A DNA stretch of 64,000 bases from Novosphingobium pentaromativorans US6-1 (GTDB lineage: Bacteria > Pseudomonadota > Alphaproteobacteria > Sphingomonadales > Sphingomonadaceae). The notes under the pieces were generated by a model that was not told the origin of the DNA, did no database searches, and saw only the letters and a program-made list of their open reading frames with translations. The position numbers and the translations under genes are program-made. This document shows, in pieces, positions 1-8,723 of the stretch (position 1 is the first letter of the stretch; every line of letters starts with the position of its first letter). The stretch is from positions 3,576,501 to 3,640,500 of the forward strand of contig NZ_CP009291.1 of the NCBI RefSeq assembly GCF_000767465.1, written 5' to 3'.

Positions 1-1
1 T

Positions 2-73
2 CAGCCTGCGCCCTTCCTTACGGGCGGGCTGGAGCAGCGCGGCATATCGTCCATGCATGTGCTGCTCAAGTAA
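2..73 (+). CDS. C-terminal end of an unidentified protein (partial)
   Basis: An open frame enters from the left edge and stops with TAA at 71-73, giving 23 codons that end in SSMHVLLK. Codon use matches the genes that follow. The fragment is too short to assign to a family. It would be the first visible gene of the plus-strand group leading to the aldehyde dehydrogenase. The 259 bases between it and that gene hold no convincing gene; a 82-codon frame at 80-328 there lacks a believable start signal and recognisable content. Confidence 0.4.
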   Translation, partial: QPAPFLTGGLEQRGISSMHVLLK

Positions 74-332
74 GGTGTCGTGACGGAGGAAGGTTCCCGG
101 CAGCCTGTATCCGTGAACCTCCTGCCTTACGGAGCACCCTATGCAATGGGCGTTGGCCGCGTTCATTGCGATTTGCGACAGTTCACGGGCCATCGGTTTG
201 GCAAGGGTTCCCGCATCGCACAGGCACCGGAAACAGAAGCCATGAACCGGTGGTCGGATTGCGATAATTATCAACATAAGAGCGAGCGCAGGATTCCCCC
301 CGCGGTCTGTGGTCGCGTGGAGGACTGATCTA

Positions 333-1847
333 ATGGCAAGCGCCGCACAGAAGCCCGCCGTCAGCAAATTCGCTATCGAGACGCGCATGTATATCGACGG
401 TTCGTTCGTCGACGGGGAAGGTGAGACCATCGCGGTCGAGAATCCCGGCAACGGCGAAACCTTCGTCGAATTGCCCGGCGCCTCTGCCGGACAGATCGAG
501 CAGGCCATCGCGTCTGCCCGGCGGGCGTTCGATGAGGGGAGTTGGGCCGGGCTGTCGGATGAAGATCGGATTCCGCTGGTACGAAAGTTGGTCGATTTCT
601 TCCTCGACAACAGCGAGCGGTTGAAAGAACTGGCCATGCTCGAATCGGGTGCCCCCGTGTCGACGGTGGTTCCCGCGCAGATCGATATGCCGCTTCGTCA
701 GGGCTACGAGATTATCGACCTGTATCAGCAGCTTCCTGCGACCGAGGATAATCCGCTGCCCATGCACGAGCGGGTCTCCGGCAAGGGCAATGTGGTCCAC
801 AGTGTCCGCCGCTATGTGCCGGTCGGCGTCGTCGGCGCGATCTCCGCCTATAACTTTCCGTTCTACACGAATTTCTGGAAGGTGGTTCCGGCGCTTATCA
901 CGGGCAACACGGTGGTGTTGCGGCCCAGTCCGCTTACCCCGCTTTCGGCGCTTATTTTCGGCGAAGCCGCTGAGGCTGCCGGACTGCCCAGGGGCGTGCT
1001 CAATGTCATTGCCGACAAGGGAGCGGAAGGCGGCATCATGCTGTCGGAAAGCGAAGACGTCGACATGATCGCGTTCACCGGCTCCTCGCAGGTGGGCAAG
1101 GCGGTGATGGCGCAATCGTCGGAAACCATGAAAAAGCTGCAACTGGAACTGGGCGGCAAGTCAGCGCAAATCTATCTGCCCGACGCGGTGCCTCAGGCCG
1201 TAGCTGCAGCGGCGTCGGTCTGCCTGGCTCATGCCGGGCAGGGCTGTGTTCTTGGAACCCGCATTTTCGTTCCCGAAGGCGACAAGGAAGCGACGATGCA
1301 GGCCATGGCCGCCGCGCTGGAGAAGTCCGCGAAGATCGGCAATCCGGCCGATCCGGCGACAACCTTCGGTCCGGTTATCAGTGCCGCGCAACGCGACCGA
1401 TGCGAACGGTTCGTGAAGCTGGCGGTCGAGGCGGGCGGCAAGATCGTCTCCGGCGGCAAGAAGGTTGAAGGGCGTGAGGGCATCGAGCGCGGATTCTTCT
1501 TCGAGCCGACCATCCTCGACGTGCCCGATAACAAGAACCCCGCCGCGCAGGAGGAAATCTTCGGTCCGGTGGTGTGCGTGATCGGTTACCGCGATCTCGA
1601 TCATGCTATCGAAATGGCCAATGACAGCGTTTACGGCCTGTCCGGTCATGTCTTTGGCAAGGACGTCAGGGCGGCCATCGAAGTCGCCTCGAAGCTGCGC
1701 ACCGGCACAGTCAACGTCAACGGCGGCATGGCAAGCGCCTATGTGTCCTCCGGCGGATGGGGCTCGAGCGGCGTGAACCGCGAACGTGGACCCGAAGGTA
1801 TCCGTGTCTATCAGCAGATCACGGTGCTGAACGTGCAGAATCTCTAG
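333..1847 (+). CDS. NAD(P)-dependent aldehyde dehydrogenase (ALDH superfamily)
   Basis: Predicted to oxidise an aldehyde to the carboxylic acid with NAD(P)+ in the cytoplasm. The 504-residue protein has the usual length and layout: cofactor-binding segment FTGSSQVGK near residue 248, general base Glu272 in LELGGKS, nucleophile Cys305 in GQGCVLG, and the late EEIFGPVV block. The ATG at 333 is chosen because GGAGGA lies 8 bases upstream; an in-frame start at 309 lacks such a site. It precedes a kinase gene and fbiC on the same strand. The substrate is unknown; context suggests an aldehyde from the degradation of a larger compound. Confidence 0.9.
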   Translation: MASAAQKPAVSKFAIETRMYIDGSFVDGEGETIAVENPGNGETFVELPGASAGQIEQAIASARRAFDEGSWAGLSDEDRIPLVRKLVDFFLDNSERLKELAMLESGAPVSTVVPAQIDMPLRQGYEIIDLYQQLPATEDNPLPMHERVSGKGNVVHSVRRYVPVGVVGAISAYNFPFYTNFWKVVPALITGNTVVLRPSPLTPLSALIFGEAAEAAGLPRGVLNVIADKGAEGGIMLSESEDVDMIAFTGSSQVGKAVMAQSSETMKKLQLELGGKSAQIYLPDAVPQAVAAAASVCLAHAGQGCVLGTRIFVPEGDKEATMQAMAAALEKSAKIGNPADPATTFGPVISAAQRDRCERFVKLAVEAGGKIVSGGKKVEGREGIERGFFFEPTILDVPDNKNPAAQEEIFGPVVCVIGYRDLDHAIEMANDSVYGLSGHVFGKDVRAAIEVASKLRTGTVNVNGGMASAYVSSGGWGSSGVNRERGPEGIRVYQQITVLNVQNL

Positions 1848-1863
1848 GCGAGGCGGCCGTGGT

Positions 1864-1880
1864 TGCCGGCTCCGCCGGCA
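1864..1880 (+). terminator. Small GC-rich hairpin after the aldehyde dehydrogenase
   Basis: Arms TGCCGG and CCGGCA flank a 5-base loop, 16 bases after the stop codon of the aldehyde dehydrogenase. There is no T-run, so it may only weaken transcription into the kinase gene or be chance. Confidence 0.25.
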
Positions 1881-1943
1881 TCAGGTCAGCGCAATGGGCC
1901 AGTGACCCGCTCGCCACATGGAAGCGGACTCAAGGAGAAGCAA

Positions 1944-2996
1944 ATGCCGAGCACGAATAGCGAGTCGATTCCGCGCACGCTGGATGGCGCGCTCGACCCC
2001 GAATGGCTGACCGCGGTGCTGGCGCCTATTGCCTATGGCGATCGGGTCAGCCGTGTGGAGGTGGTGGATCCCCTGCAGATAAACCAGAGGATCAAGGCCA
2101 CCATCGTGCGCTTCCGCGCCCATTTCGAAAGTGGGCGCTCCGAAGCCTTGTGCCTCAAGGGATTTCTCGATCGGCCAGAGGTGAAGCCAAGCCTCGCCGG
2201 AATGCGCGAGACGCGCTTCTATACGGATATTGCGGGTAAGGTCGCCTTTCGTCACCCCGCGCCTGTCGCCATGCCCTTTGATGAAGAAAGCCAGCAGGGC
2301 ATTCGCTATATGCGCGATCTGGTCGAGGAGGGCGCACATTTCTGTTCTGCGCTCGAGCCTTTCGATGCGAGCCGGACCGCGCGCAGCCTGGAGCAACTGG
2401 CCAAGTTGCACGCCAGCTACCAAACCCTCGGGCCGGTTGACGACATTCCCTGGACCGGTCGCAATATCGAATGGATTTCCGGCATCGTTCCGGTCGAGCT
2501 GCTGCAGAAATTGCTGCTCGACGAACGCAGCAAGGGTATCCCCGAGGCGCAGCAGGATGCGCATCGGTTGCTGGCGGCGTTGAAAGCCTTGTCCGCGGTC
2601 GACGCGGAACGCCGCATGTTCCTGATCCATGGCGACTGCCACGCGGGCAACGTGTTCGAGATCGATGGCGGCGCGGGGCTTATCGATTTCGATTTGCTGC
2701 AGAAAGGGGGCTGGTCGCTCGATGTGGTCTATCACATCAATGCAACGCTTCCGGTCGAAGTTTCGGAAAAGGAAGAACGGGCTCTGCTGCGTCACTACCT
2801 GGAGACGGCAAAGGGGCTTGGCAGCGATGTCCCGGATGACGAAGAGGCTTGGAAGCAGTATCGGATGAGCGCCGTCTACGGGTATTTCCTGTGGGGCATC
2901 ACGCAAACGGTGAAGCGCGATATCATCAATGCATTCTGTCACAGGTTGAGCCATGCGGTGGCCCGGCACGACAGCTACAGGTTGCTTGGAGTCTGA
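1944..2996 (+). CDS. APH-family phosphotransferase (small-molecule kinase)
   Basis: A 350-residue protein of the aminoglycoside phosphotransferase / choline kinase fold. The catalytic loop HGDCHAGN starts at His229 (Asp231 catalytic, Asn236 metal-binding), and the magnesium-binding IDFD follows at Asp248/Asp250. Family members transfer phosphate from ATP to a hydroxyl; in catabolic clusters the target is often a hydroxyacyl group rather than an antibiotic. The ATG at 1944 has AAGGAG 6 bases upstream. It is less like the ACAD10/11 kinases than the two other APH genes in this window (23109-24272 and 62598-63728). It sits 60 bases before fbiC, so a role linked to F420 is conceivable but unproven. 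Confidence 0.82.
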   Translation: MPSTNSESIPRTLDGALDPEWLTAVLAPIAYGDRVSRVEVVDPLQINQRIKATIVRFRAHFESGRSEALCLKGFLDRPEVKPSLAGMRETRFYTDIAGKVAFRHPAPVAMPFDEESQQGIRYMRDLVEEGAHFCSALEPFDASRTARSLEQLAKLHASYQTLGPVDDIPWTGRNIEWISGIVPVELLQKLLLDERSKGIPEAQQDAHRLLAALKALSAVDAERRMFLIHGDCHAGNVFEIDGGAGLIDFDLLQKGGWSLDVVYHINATLPVEVSEKEERALLRHYLETAKGLGSDVPDDEEAWKQYRMSAVYGYFLWGITQTVKRDIINAFCHRLSHAVARHDSYRLLGV

Positions 2997-3056
2997 AGCG
3001 CGCGGCGATGCCGATCCGTTCGCCGCGGCGCTCCAGCGGGTGCCGGGCAGACACGC

Positions 3057-5402
3057 ATGCAACTGCAGCCAAACAGGACTTGCGATAAACCGGACATGAC
3101 ATTCGAAGGCAATCGATCTGCTCGCGAGATTACGCGGGTGCTGAATGCGATGCCGCTCGACGCGCTACTCGATCGGGCGGAGACGATGACGATCGAGCGT
3201 TTCGGTCCCACAGTCACTTATTCGCGCAAGGTATTCATTCCGCTTACGCATCTGTGCCGCGACGTCTGCCATTATTGCACTTTTGCCAAGCCGCCGAGCC
3301 AGCTCGCCTCGTCGTTCCTGTCGATCGACGGGGTGCTGGAGATCGCTCGCGCCGGCAAAGCGGCAGGTTGCCGCGAGGCGTTGTTCACATTGGGGGATCG
3401 ACCGGAAGACCGTTACGCAGCGGCCCGTCTGGCGCTCAATGGCATGGGCCACGAGTCGACTTTGTCCTATCTGCGGGAAGCGGCGGAGGCCGTACTGACC
3501 GAAACGGGCCTTCTGCCTCATCTCAACCCGGGCATCATGACCGACGCGGACCTGGTACGATTGCGACCGGTCGCTGCGTCGATGGGCTTGATGCTGGAGA
3601 GCACGTCGGACCGACTGACTGTCAAGGGGGCTGCGCACCATGGGTCGCCGGACAAGGTGCCCGCAGTCCGTCTGGAGGCGCTGGAGGCGGCGGGTCGCAG
3701 GAAGGTGCCGTTCACTACGGGCATACTGATCGGAATTGGCGAAACGCGTGAAGAGCGCATCGAGGCCCTGCTCGCGATCCGCGAAGCGCATGACCGGCAC
3801 GGCCATGTCCAGGAAGTGATCATCCAGAACTTTCGCGCGAAGCCGGATACCCGCATGGCTCAAGCGCCCGAACCGTCGCTGGAAGAGCATCTCTGGACGA
3901 TTGCGGCGGCCCGGCTGGTCCTGGGGGCGGACATGACGATCCAGGCGCCGCCAAACCTTCAGCCCGACGCTCTGTCGGCGCTCTTACGCGCCGGGGTCAA
4001 CGACTGGGGCGGTGTGTCGCCGGTGACGCTCGATCATGTGAACCCCGAGGCACCCTGGCCCCATCTGCTGGCGTTGACCGCAGCGACTGCGGCTGACGGA
4101 CGCGTGCTTACCGAACGGCTCGCCATCGGCCCGGCTTTCGCAAGGGAGCCCGAACGCTGGCTTGAGCCGGATGTCGCGACGCGGGTTCGCCGCTCGGTCG
4201 ATGCACGCGGCTTGCCGGTGGTTGAGAATTGGCGCGCCGGAACCGGGCAGGCGCCTCCGGTCGTTTCAAGGGCGGGGCGGACCGTGGAAAGCGACAGGAT
4301 AGACGCGATTCTGAGCAAGGCGGCAGAAGGCAAGGGCATCTGCGAAGACGAAATCGTCGCCTTGCTCGAGGCGACCGGATCGGACGTAGCGCGCGTCATG
4401 GATGCTGCCGATACGCTGCGGCGCGACGTGGTCGGCGATGATGTTACCTATGTGGTGAATCGCAACATCAACTACACCAATATCTGCGTCTATCGCTGCG
4501 GCTTCTGCGCCTTTTCCAAGGGTACGGCCAAGGCTCTGCGCGGCCCGGCCTATAACCTGGACCTTGAGGACGTGGGCCGGAGGACTGCCGAAGCATGGCA
4601 CAGGGGCGCCACCGAAGTGTGCCTGCAAGGCGGGATTCATCCGGCCTATGACGGTCATACTTACCGCGAGATCCTGCGTGCGGTGAAAAGGGCCGCGCCC
4701 GATATCCATATCCATGCATTCTCACCGCTTGAGATCAGCCATGGGGCGACAACGCTGGGAATGCGCCTCGCGGACTATCTGGCGATGCTCAGGGACGAAG
4801 GGCTTTCGACGCTGCCGGGGACCGCTGCCGAAGTGTTGCACGACGATGTCCGCGCGGTCATTTGTCCGGACAAGGTTTCCAGCCGGGAATGGCTGAAGGT
4901 CATGCGCGCCGCCCACGGCGTCGGCCTTCGCTCCACTGCGACGATCATGTTCGGCCATGTCGATCACTATCGTCACTGGGCCCGGCATTTGCGCCTGATA
5001 CGCGATCTGCAGGCCGAAACTGGCGGATTTACAGAATTCGTGCCCTTGCCTTTCGTGCATATGGAAGCGCCGATCTGGCGCCGCGGTCAGGCGCGTTCGG
5101 GGCCCAGCTACCGCGAGACGATGCTGATGCATGCCATCGCGCGGCTCGCGCTCCACGGCGCCATCGACAATATCCAGGCCAGTTGGGTGAAGCTGGGTGA
5201 ACAGGGCGCGATCGCGGCGCTGAAGGCCGGCGCGAACGACCTCGGCGGCGTGTTGATGGACGAATCCATCACCCGCGCGGCCGGCGGTGCCAATGGGCAA
5301 GTCTTCGATACGGACAAAATGCATGAAACGGCGCGTGCGGCGGGGCGTCATGCCCGTCGGCGCACGACGCTTTACGGCGCGGCGGAACGGGAGACGGTGT
5401 GA
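3057..5402 (+). CDS. fbiC: FbiC: F0 synthase, fused CofG-CofH radical SAM enzyme of F420 biosynthesis
   Basis: Makes F0 (7,8-didemethyl-8-hydroxy-5-deazariboflavin), the chromophore of coenzyme F420, from tyrosine and 5-amino-6-ribitylamino-uracil. The 781-residue protein has two radical SAM halves. The CofG half carries Cys67, Cys71 and Cys74 (CRDVCHYC). The CofH half carries Cys477, Cys481 and Cys484 (CVYRCGFC) and ends with the CofH-typical block around GANDLGGVLMDE. Both [4Fe-4S] sites are intact. The mycobacterial enzyme is somewhat longer (about 856 residues), and archaea usually have separate subunits. The start could be 3057 or the ATG at 3096; neither has a strong ribosome site. The gene overlaps npdG, placing production and reduction of F420 in one unit. 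The later steps (CofC, CofD, CofE) are not in the window. Confidence 0.93.
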   Translation: MQLQPNRTCDKPDMTFEGNRSAREITRVLNAMPLDALLDRAETMTIERFGPTVTYSRKVFIPLTHLCRDVCHYCTFAKPPSQLASSFLSIDGVLEIARAGKAAGCREALFTLGDRPEDRYAAARLALNGMGHESTLSYLREAAEAVLTETGLLPHLNPGIMTDADLVRLRPVAASMGLMLESTSDRLTVKGAAHHGSPDKVPAVRLEALEAAGRRKVPFTTGILIGIGETREERIEALLAIREAHDRHGHVQEVIIQNFRAKPDTRMAQAPEPSLEEHLWTIAAARLVLGADMTIQAPPNLQPDALSALLRAGVNDWGGVSPVTLDHVNPEAPWPHLLALTAATAADGRVLTERLAIGPAFAREPERWLEPDVATRVRRSVDARGLPVVENWRAGTGQAPPVVSRAGRTVESDRIDAILSKAAEGKGICEDEIVALLEATGSDVARVMDAADTLRRDVVGDDVTYVVNRNINYTNICVYRCGFCAFSKGTAKALRGPAYNLDLEDVGRRTAEAWHRGATEVCLQGGIHPAYDGHTYREILRAVKRAAPDIHIHAFSPLEISHGATTLGMRLADYLAMLRDEGLSTLPGTAAEVLHDDVRAVICPDKVSSREWLKVMRAAHGVGLRSTATIMFGHVDHYRHWARHLRLIRDLQAETGGFTEFVPLPFVHMEAPIWRRGQARSGPSYRETMLMHAIARLALHGAIDNIQASWVKLGEQGAIAALKAGANDLGGVLMDESITRAAGGANGQVFDTDKMHETARAAGRHARRRTTLYGAAERETV

Positions 5403-6058
5403 GCATGGACAAGACGGTTGCAGTGATCGGCGGCACCGGAAATCTCGGTGCGGCACTCGCCCGGCGCTGGGCAAGCGCGGGGGTGAAAATCGTGATCGGT
5501 TCGCGGGACGGCGCGCGCGCGCAGGCGTCCGCTGCAGAGATCGGCCATGGGGCGAGCGGGACCGATAACGCGGCGGCAGCGGCGCTGGCCGACATCGTCG
5601 TGCTTGCGGTGCCGTTCGCCGCGCAGGAGGGGACGATCGCCGATGTCAGGGACGCGTGCGCCGGCAAGATAGTCATCGATACGACGGTGCCGCTGAACCC
5701 GCCCAAGGTGATGCGCGTGCAATTGCCTGCCGAAGGCTGCGCCGCAGTACGGACGCAGCAGCTCATGGGCGAAGCAGTGACAGTTATCTCGGGGTTCCAC
5801 AATGTTGCCGCACACAAGTTGGCCACAGAGGCGGACGTTGCATGCGATGTGCTTGTCTTCGGTGACGACAAGCAGGCGCGCGCCAACGGCATCGCGCTGG
5901 CGGAAAAGGCCGGACTGCGCGGCCTGCATGGCGGTGCGCTGGTCAATTCGGCCGCCGCCGAAGCGCTCACATCGGTCCTGATCTTTCTCAACAAGACCTA
6001 CAAGGTGGATGGCGCGGGCATCCGGATCACGGGAAAGCTGACCGCACCAGAAGCATGA
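5399..6058 (+). CDS. npdG: NADPH:F420 oxidoreductase (F420-dependent NADP reductase family)
   Basis: Predicted to transfer hydride between NADPH and F420, supplying F420H2. The 219-residue protein begins with a Rossmann fold, GGTGNLG at residues 11-17, followed by SRDGARA, which fits NADPH phosphate binding. Later segments include PLNPPKV, GFHNVAAHKL and the C-terminal block with SAAAEALTSVLIFLN, all typical of the family. The GTG at 5399 overlaps the fbiC stop codon and has GGGAG about 6 bases upstream; the ATG at 5405 is an alternative. Coupling to fbiC strongly supports the F420 role over a generic NAD-binding protein. Confidence 0.88.
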   Translation: MSMDKTVAVIGGTGNLGAALARRWASAGVKIVIGSRDGARAQASAAEIGHGASGTDNAAAAALADIVVLAVPFAAQEGTIADVRDACAGKIVIDTTVPLNPPKVMRVQLPAEGCAAVRTQQLMGEAVTVISGFHNVAAHKLATEADVACDVLVFGDDKQARANGIALAEKAGLRGLHGGALVNSAAAEALTSVLIFLNKTYKVDGAGIRITGKLTAPEA

Positions 6059-6079
6059 GGGCGCCGAGCGCCGTGCCCT
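6058..6079. terminator. Hairpin between the convergent npdG and DUF2156 genes
   Basis: AGGGCGC pairs with GTGCCCT (one G-T wobble) around a short loop that contains a further small stem. It lies exactly between two converging stop codons, so it may act in both directions. It is short and has no T-run. Confidence 0.35.
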
Positions 6080-6954
6080 TATGGTACCGGCGGTGCAGCC
6101 TCATCTGGGGGACGAGGCCGAACGCGATACTTGTGAAGCATCCGTAGCGGATCGAGCGCGCGTTTCGCCTGGCGTAAGCCGGGCAGGCCGAGGTCCTGTT
6201 CAAAGTTGAGCCGTGGCCGACCGCAACGCGAGGCAAACTGGCTGAACATCCAGGGATAGAGCGCGGGGAAGATTCGGGTGGCCTTGGCGAAATGCACGGC
6301 CATGCTTCCGTCCGGCAAGGGGGAAGCGAGGAGGAAGCCGCAGGATTCTCCGGCAATCGACGCGACTGCGTTGATCAGGCCAAGCGTTTCCCCATGCTCG
6401 ATGGCTTCGCGGCAATTGTCATAATCGGTCGCTTCGGACGACTTGCCGACTTCGGCCAGCCACAGGTCGAGGATCGGCACGGCCATCTCCGTGAAATTCG
6501 GTACGCCGATCGTCAGTTCAGGTGCGAAGAGTTGTTCCAGCTTCCTTGCCTGGCGCCGCCTTTCTTTCGGTAATGCGGCAAGGGTCCGCGCGTCGAAAAG
6601 ATAATCGGAGTCCTCCGCGACGAATTCGGCGTGCCAGCCCGCCCCCAGGGCCGCCACATCCTGTTCCGCGACGGGATAAAGGCAGGCCGTGCGCCCTGAA
6701 AGCGCCTCTGCGCGGGTCGGAGAAAGCGCCACAAGCGGCATGACATGCGCGACGCCGTCATAAGTGACGCCGGAGATATGCGGCCATGGCTCACGGTGGA
6801 AGCGATAGCGATGGACCCCGCGAAACAGGAAGAGATTGGCGAAGCTGGCCTCCGAAAAGGCAAGCTCGGGCAGGGCCGCAAGATGTGCATTGATCTCGCG
6901 GCGATGGCCGAGCGAAAGCGCCTCTCCCCCGCGCGTTGCCGGGAAATGCTCCAC
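6079..6954 (-). CDS. DUF2156 (phosphatidylglycerol lysyltransferase C-terminal-like) protein
   Basis: A soluble GNAT-like protein of about 291 residues. Its C-terminus, FEQDLGLPGLRQAKR followed by a proline, RMLHKYRVR, matches the signature of DUF2156, the aminoacyl-transferring domain of MprF-type lysyltransferases. The membrane part of MprF is absent, so it is a stand-alone transferase domain with unknown acceptor. The GTG at 6954 is preferred because it follows the upstream stop (6960) directly; a TTG at 7005 would overlap the upstream gene by 46 bases. It forms a two-gene unit with the EthD-like gene and converges on npdG. Confidence 0.72.
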   Translation of the reverse strand: MEHFPATRGGEALSLGHRREINAHLAALPELAFSEASFANLFLFRGVHRYRFHREPWPHISGVTYDGVAHVMPLVALSPTRAEALSGRTACLYPVAEQDVAALGAGWHAEFVAEDSDYLFDARTLAALPKERRRQARKLEQLFAPELTIGVPNFTEMAVPILDLWLAEVGKSSEATDYDNCREAIEHGETLGLINAVASIAGESCGFLLASPLPDGSMAVHFAKATRIFPALYPWMFSQFASRCGRPRLNFEQDLGLPGLRQAKRALDPLRMLHKYRVRPRPPDEAAPPVP

Positions 6955-6959
6955 TGCCG

Positions 6960-7676
6960 TTACCTGCTGTAATCTCCGAACGGTCCCGCGACGGACTCGA
7001 AACAATGCACGGTTCGGGCCGATGACGCCGAGGTTGAACGCGGCCCCCAGGTCGCGCCTTCGGGCTTGCTGGTGCCCATGGCGCGGGCGTGGAACTCATC
7101 GAGCGACGCCCCAAGATCGTCGGTCTGGAATCCGATTGCGACCAGTTCCGATCCGAGACAATGGTGCCTGGGCTCGATTGGCAGGTCGGTGAGGCGCCCG
7201 CGGCGCATGGCGACATAGCCTGGCGTGGTCGTAACCTCGACGCTGTGAACCTCGTCGTACCAGCGATGATATTCCGCTTCACGGCCGGGAGTGAAATTGG
7301 CAAGTAGGATCTTCAGGTGCGTGAAAGGGGCTGGCGTGATCGTCTTGTCGCACTTCCACGGATGATACATGCGGTAGCTGTATACGCGCTCGGTCTCGTC
7401 ATTGGCGATAAGGCCGCGGTCGCGTTGCCGAGCGAATAGCGGGGCGATGGCGGGAAGGTCGATTTCAGGCTCGATCGTCTCGAACTCGTAAAAGGCGACA
7501 TGAAGCCAGGGCTGCTGAACGGGCAAGATCTGCTTTTCGCTGCGGGTGAAGAGTTGCGCGGATTTGAACCCGCGCAGCGCAGAAATGGCGTCCCTGGATT
7601 CATCGAAGCCCTTTACCAGTTCTTCTTCCCTGCCTGCGGTTGGATTGTGCAGATGGATAATCGTATAGGCTGTCAT
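6960..7676 (-). CDS. EthD-like protein with two ferredoxin-like halves
   Basis: A 238-residue protein with two similar halves, each starting with a strand-rich segment followed by a GRE(A/E)E motif: TAGREEELVKGF near the N-terminus and FTPGREAEYHRWYDEVHS in the second half. The second half matches EthD / dimeric alpha-beta-barrel proteins, which often accompany catabolic oxygenases and dehydrogenases without a defined reaction. The ATG at 7676 has GGGAG upstream. The spacing to the DUF2156 gene is a few bases, so they are probably co-transcribed. The reaction is unknown. Confidence 0.68.
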   Translation of the reverse strand: MTAYTIIHLHNPTAGREEELVKGFDESRDAISALRGFKSAQLFTRSEKQILPVQQPWLHVAFYEFETIEPEIDLPAIAPLFARQRDRGLIANDETERVYSYRMYHPWKCDKTITPAPFTHLKILLANFTPGREAEYHRWYDEVHSVEVTTTPGYVAMRRGRLTDLPIEPRHHCLGSELVAIGFQTDDLGASLDEFHARAMGTSKPEGATWGPRSTSASSARTVHCFESVAGPFGDYSR

Positions 7677-7717
7677 GATGGCTCCCAAGGTCGCGGCGGC
7701 TTTAGACTAGCCATTGC

Positions 7718-7729
7718 GTAATACATTAC
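7718..7729. promoter_or_regulatory. Palindrome GTAAT-AC-ATTAC in a divergent promoter region
   Basis: Five-base inverted arms around a 2-base centre lie in an AT-rich stretch between the EthD-like gene (-) and the enoyl-CoA hydratase gene (+). Position and symmetry fit an operator, but no second copy was recognised and the regulator is unknown. Confidence 0.35.
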
Positions 7730-7823
7730 AGTTAGCTTAATTGCCTGCGAAGTGGTTAGCAAGACTCGCGTGCCATAGCACAGGCCCGTATTGGGCAAGA
7801 GAGCCACCAAGGAGAGAGCTGTC

Positions 7824-8633
7824 ATGGCCGAGGAAGAGCATATCCTGTTCGAACAAGCCGGGGGCGTGGTCACGGCAACGCTGAATCGTCCGGCCAAGCT
7901 CAATGCGATTACCGCAGACATGTTTTCGGCGCTTTACGATGCGGTGCTTCGATTCGGCGGAGACGAATCGCAACGCGTGTTCCTGATCCGCTCGACAGGC
8001 CGTTTCTTCTGCGCAGGGGCGGACTTGACCGGTGTTCGCGGACCGACCCAGGCAGACGGAACCGCGCGTATTCGGCACTGGTACAACTACGAGCTTGGGC
8101 CGCACATGCATGCGCTTTATCGCGCAATCGAAACTATCGAAAAGCCTTTCGTGGCGGCGCATCATGCCACTTGCATGGGCGCGGGGCTCGAGATGTCGTT
8201 ATCGTGCGATTTCAGGCTGGCGGCCCATTCCGCGTCCTATGTCCTGCCCGAATTCAAGCTTGGTTCGATTCCGGCCAGCAATGGCGTCAGTCGACTGACC
8301 CGCCTGGTGGGCCAACAATGGGCCAAATGGATGGTGATGGGTGGCGAGCCCGTGGATGCCGAGCATGCGCGCTCGATCGGTCTGGTTCAGGGTTTGTATC
8401 CCGATGACGTTTTCGACGCGTCGGTCCGGGCGTTCTGCGAGCGGCTGGCCTCTCACCCGCCGCAGATGATGGCGATGGCCAAGCAGACTATCGACATGTG
8501 CGCTGACGCCGGCCCGGACATGGCTCGGCGGATCGAGGTGCTGGGGCAAAGTGCCCTCCATTCCGGCCCCGAAGCGATGGCCCTTGTCGAGTCCGTTCGC
8601 GCCAAACTGTCAGGGGCGACGAAGGACACCTGA
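7824..8633 (+). CDS. Enoyl-CoA hydratase/isomerase (crotonase) family protein
   Basis: A 269-residue crotonase that would hydrate or isomerise an enoyl-CoA. It has the oxyanion-hole segment RFFCAGADL, and both catalytic glutamate positions are kept: Glu in GAGLEMSLSCD and Glu in LPEFKLGSIP. The ATG at 7824 has AAGGAGAG 7 bases upstream; an earlier in-frame start at 7791 lacks one. It heads a plus-strand group with an SMP-30 protein, an SDR and a SnoaL-like protein. Its substrate within the pathway cannot be told. Confidence 0.88.
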   Translation: MAEEEHILFEQAGGVVTATLNRPAKLNAITADMFSALYDAVLRFGGDESQRVFLIRSTGRFFCAGADLTGVRGPTQADGTARIRHWYNYELGPHMHALYRAIETIEKPFVAAHHATCMGAGLEMSLSCDFRLAAHSASYVLPEFKLGSIPASNGVSRLTRLVGQQWAKWMVMGGEPVDAEHARSIGLVQGLYPDDVFDASVRAFCERLASHPPQMMAMAKQTIDMCADAGPDMARRIEVLGQSALHSGPEAMALVESVRAKLSGATKDT

Positions 8634-8723
8634 TCCGTCCGGACGGGATAGCGGTCCGGGAACCTGACGGCGGGACCGGATCGGCATAAACACTGGCAAA
8701 TGAAACAAGAGCGGGAGACGGCA

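Noticed and set aside
80..328. 82-codon frame before the aldehyde dehydrogenase
   Set aside because: No good start signal, no recognisable domain, and it overlaps the ribosome site of the aldehyde dehydrogenase gene.
74..332. Possible riboswitch-like structure before the aldehyde dehydrogenase
   Set aside because: Some short complementary arms (GGTTC/GAACC) exist but no known riboswitch core was recognised.
330..1142. Long minus-strand frame (270 codons) opposite the aldehyde dehydrogenase
   Set aside because: Antisense shadow of a strongly supported gene; GC-rich third positions create such open frames.
1944..2996. Antibiotic resistance kinase
   Set aside because: The APH fold is shared with many metabolic kinases, and the context is catabolic; no resistance-gene neighbours are present.
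1881..3062. 393-codon minus-strand frame opposite the APH kinase gene
   Set aside because: The plus strand has intact kinase motifs; the antisense frame shows no domain.
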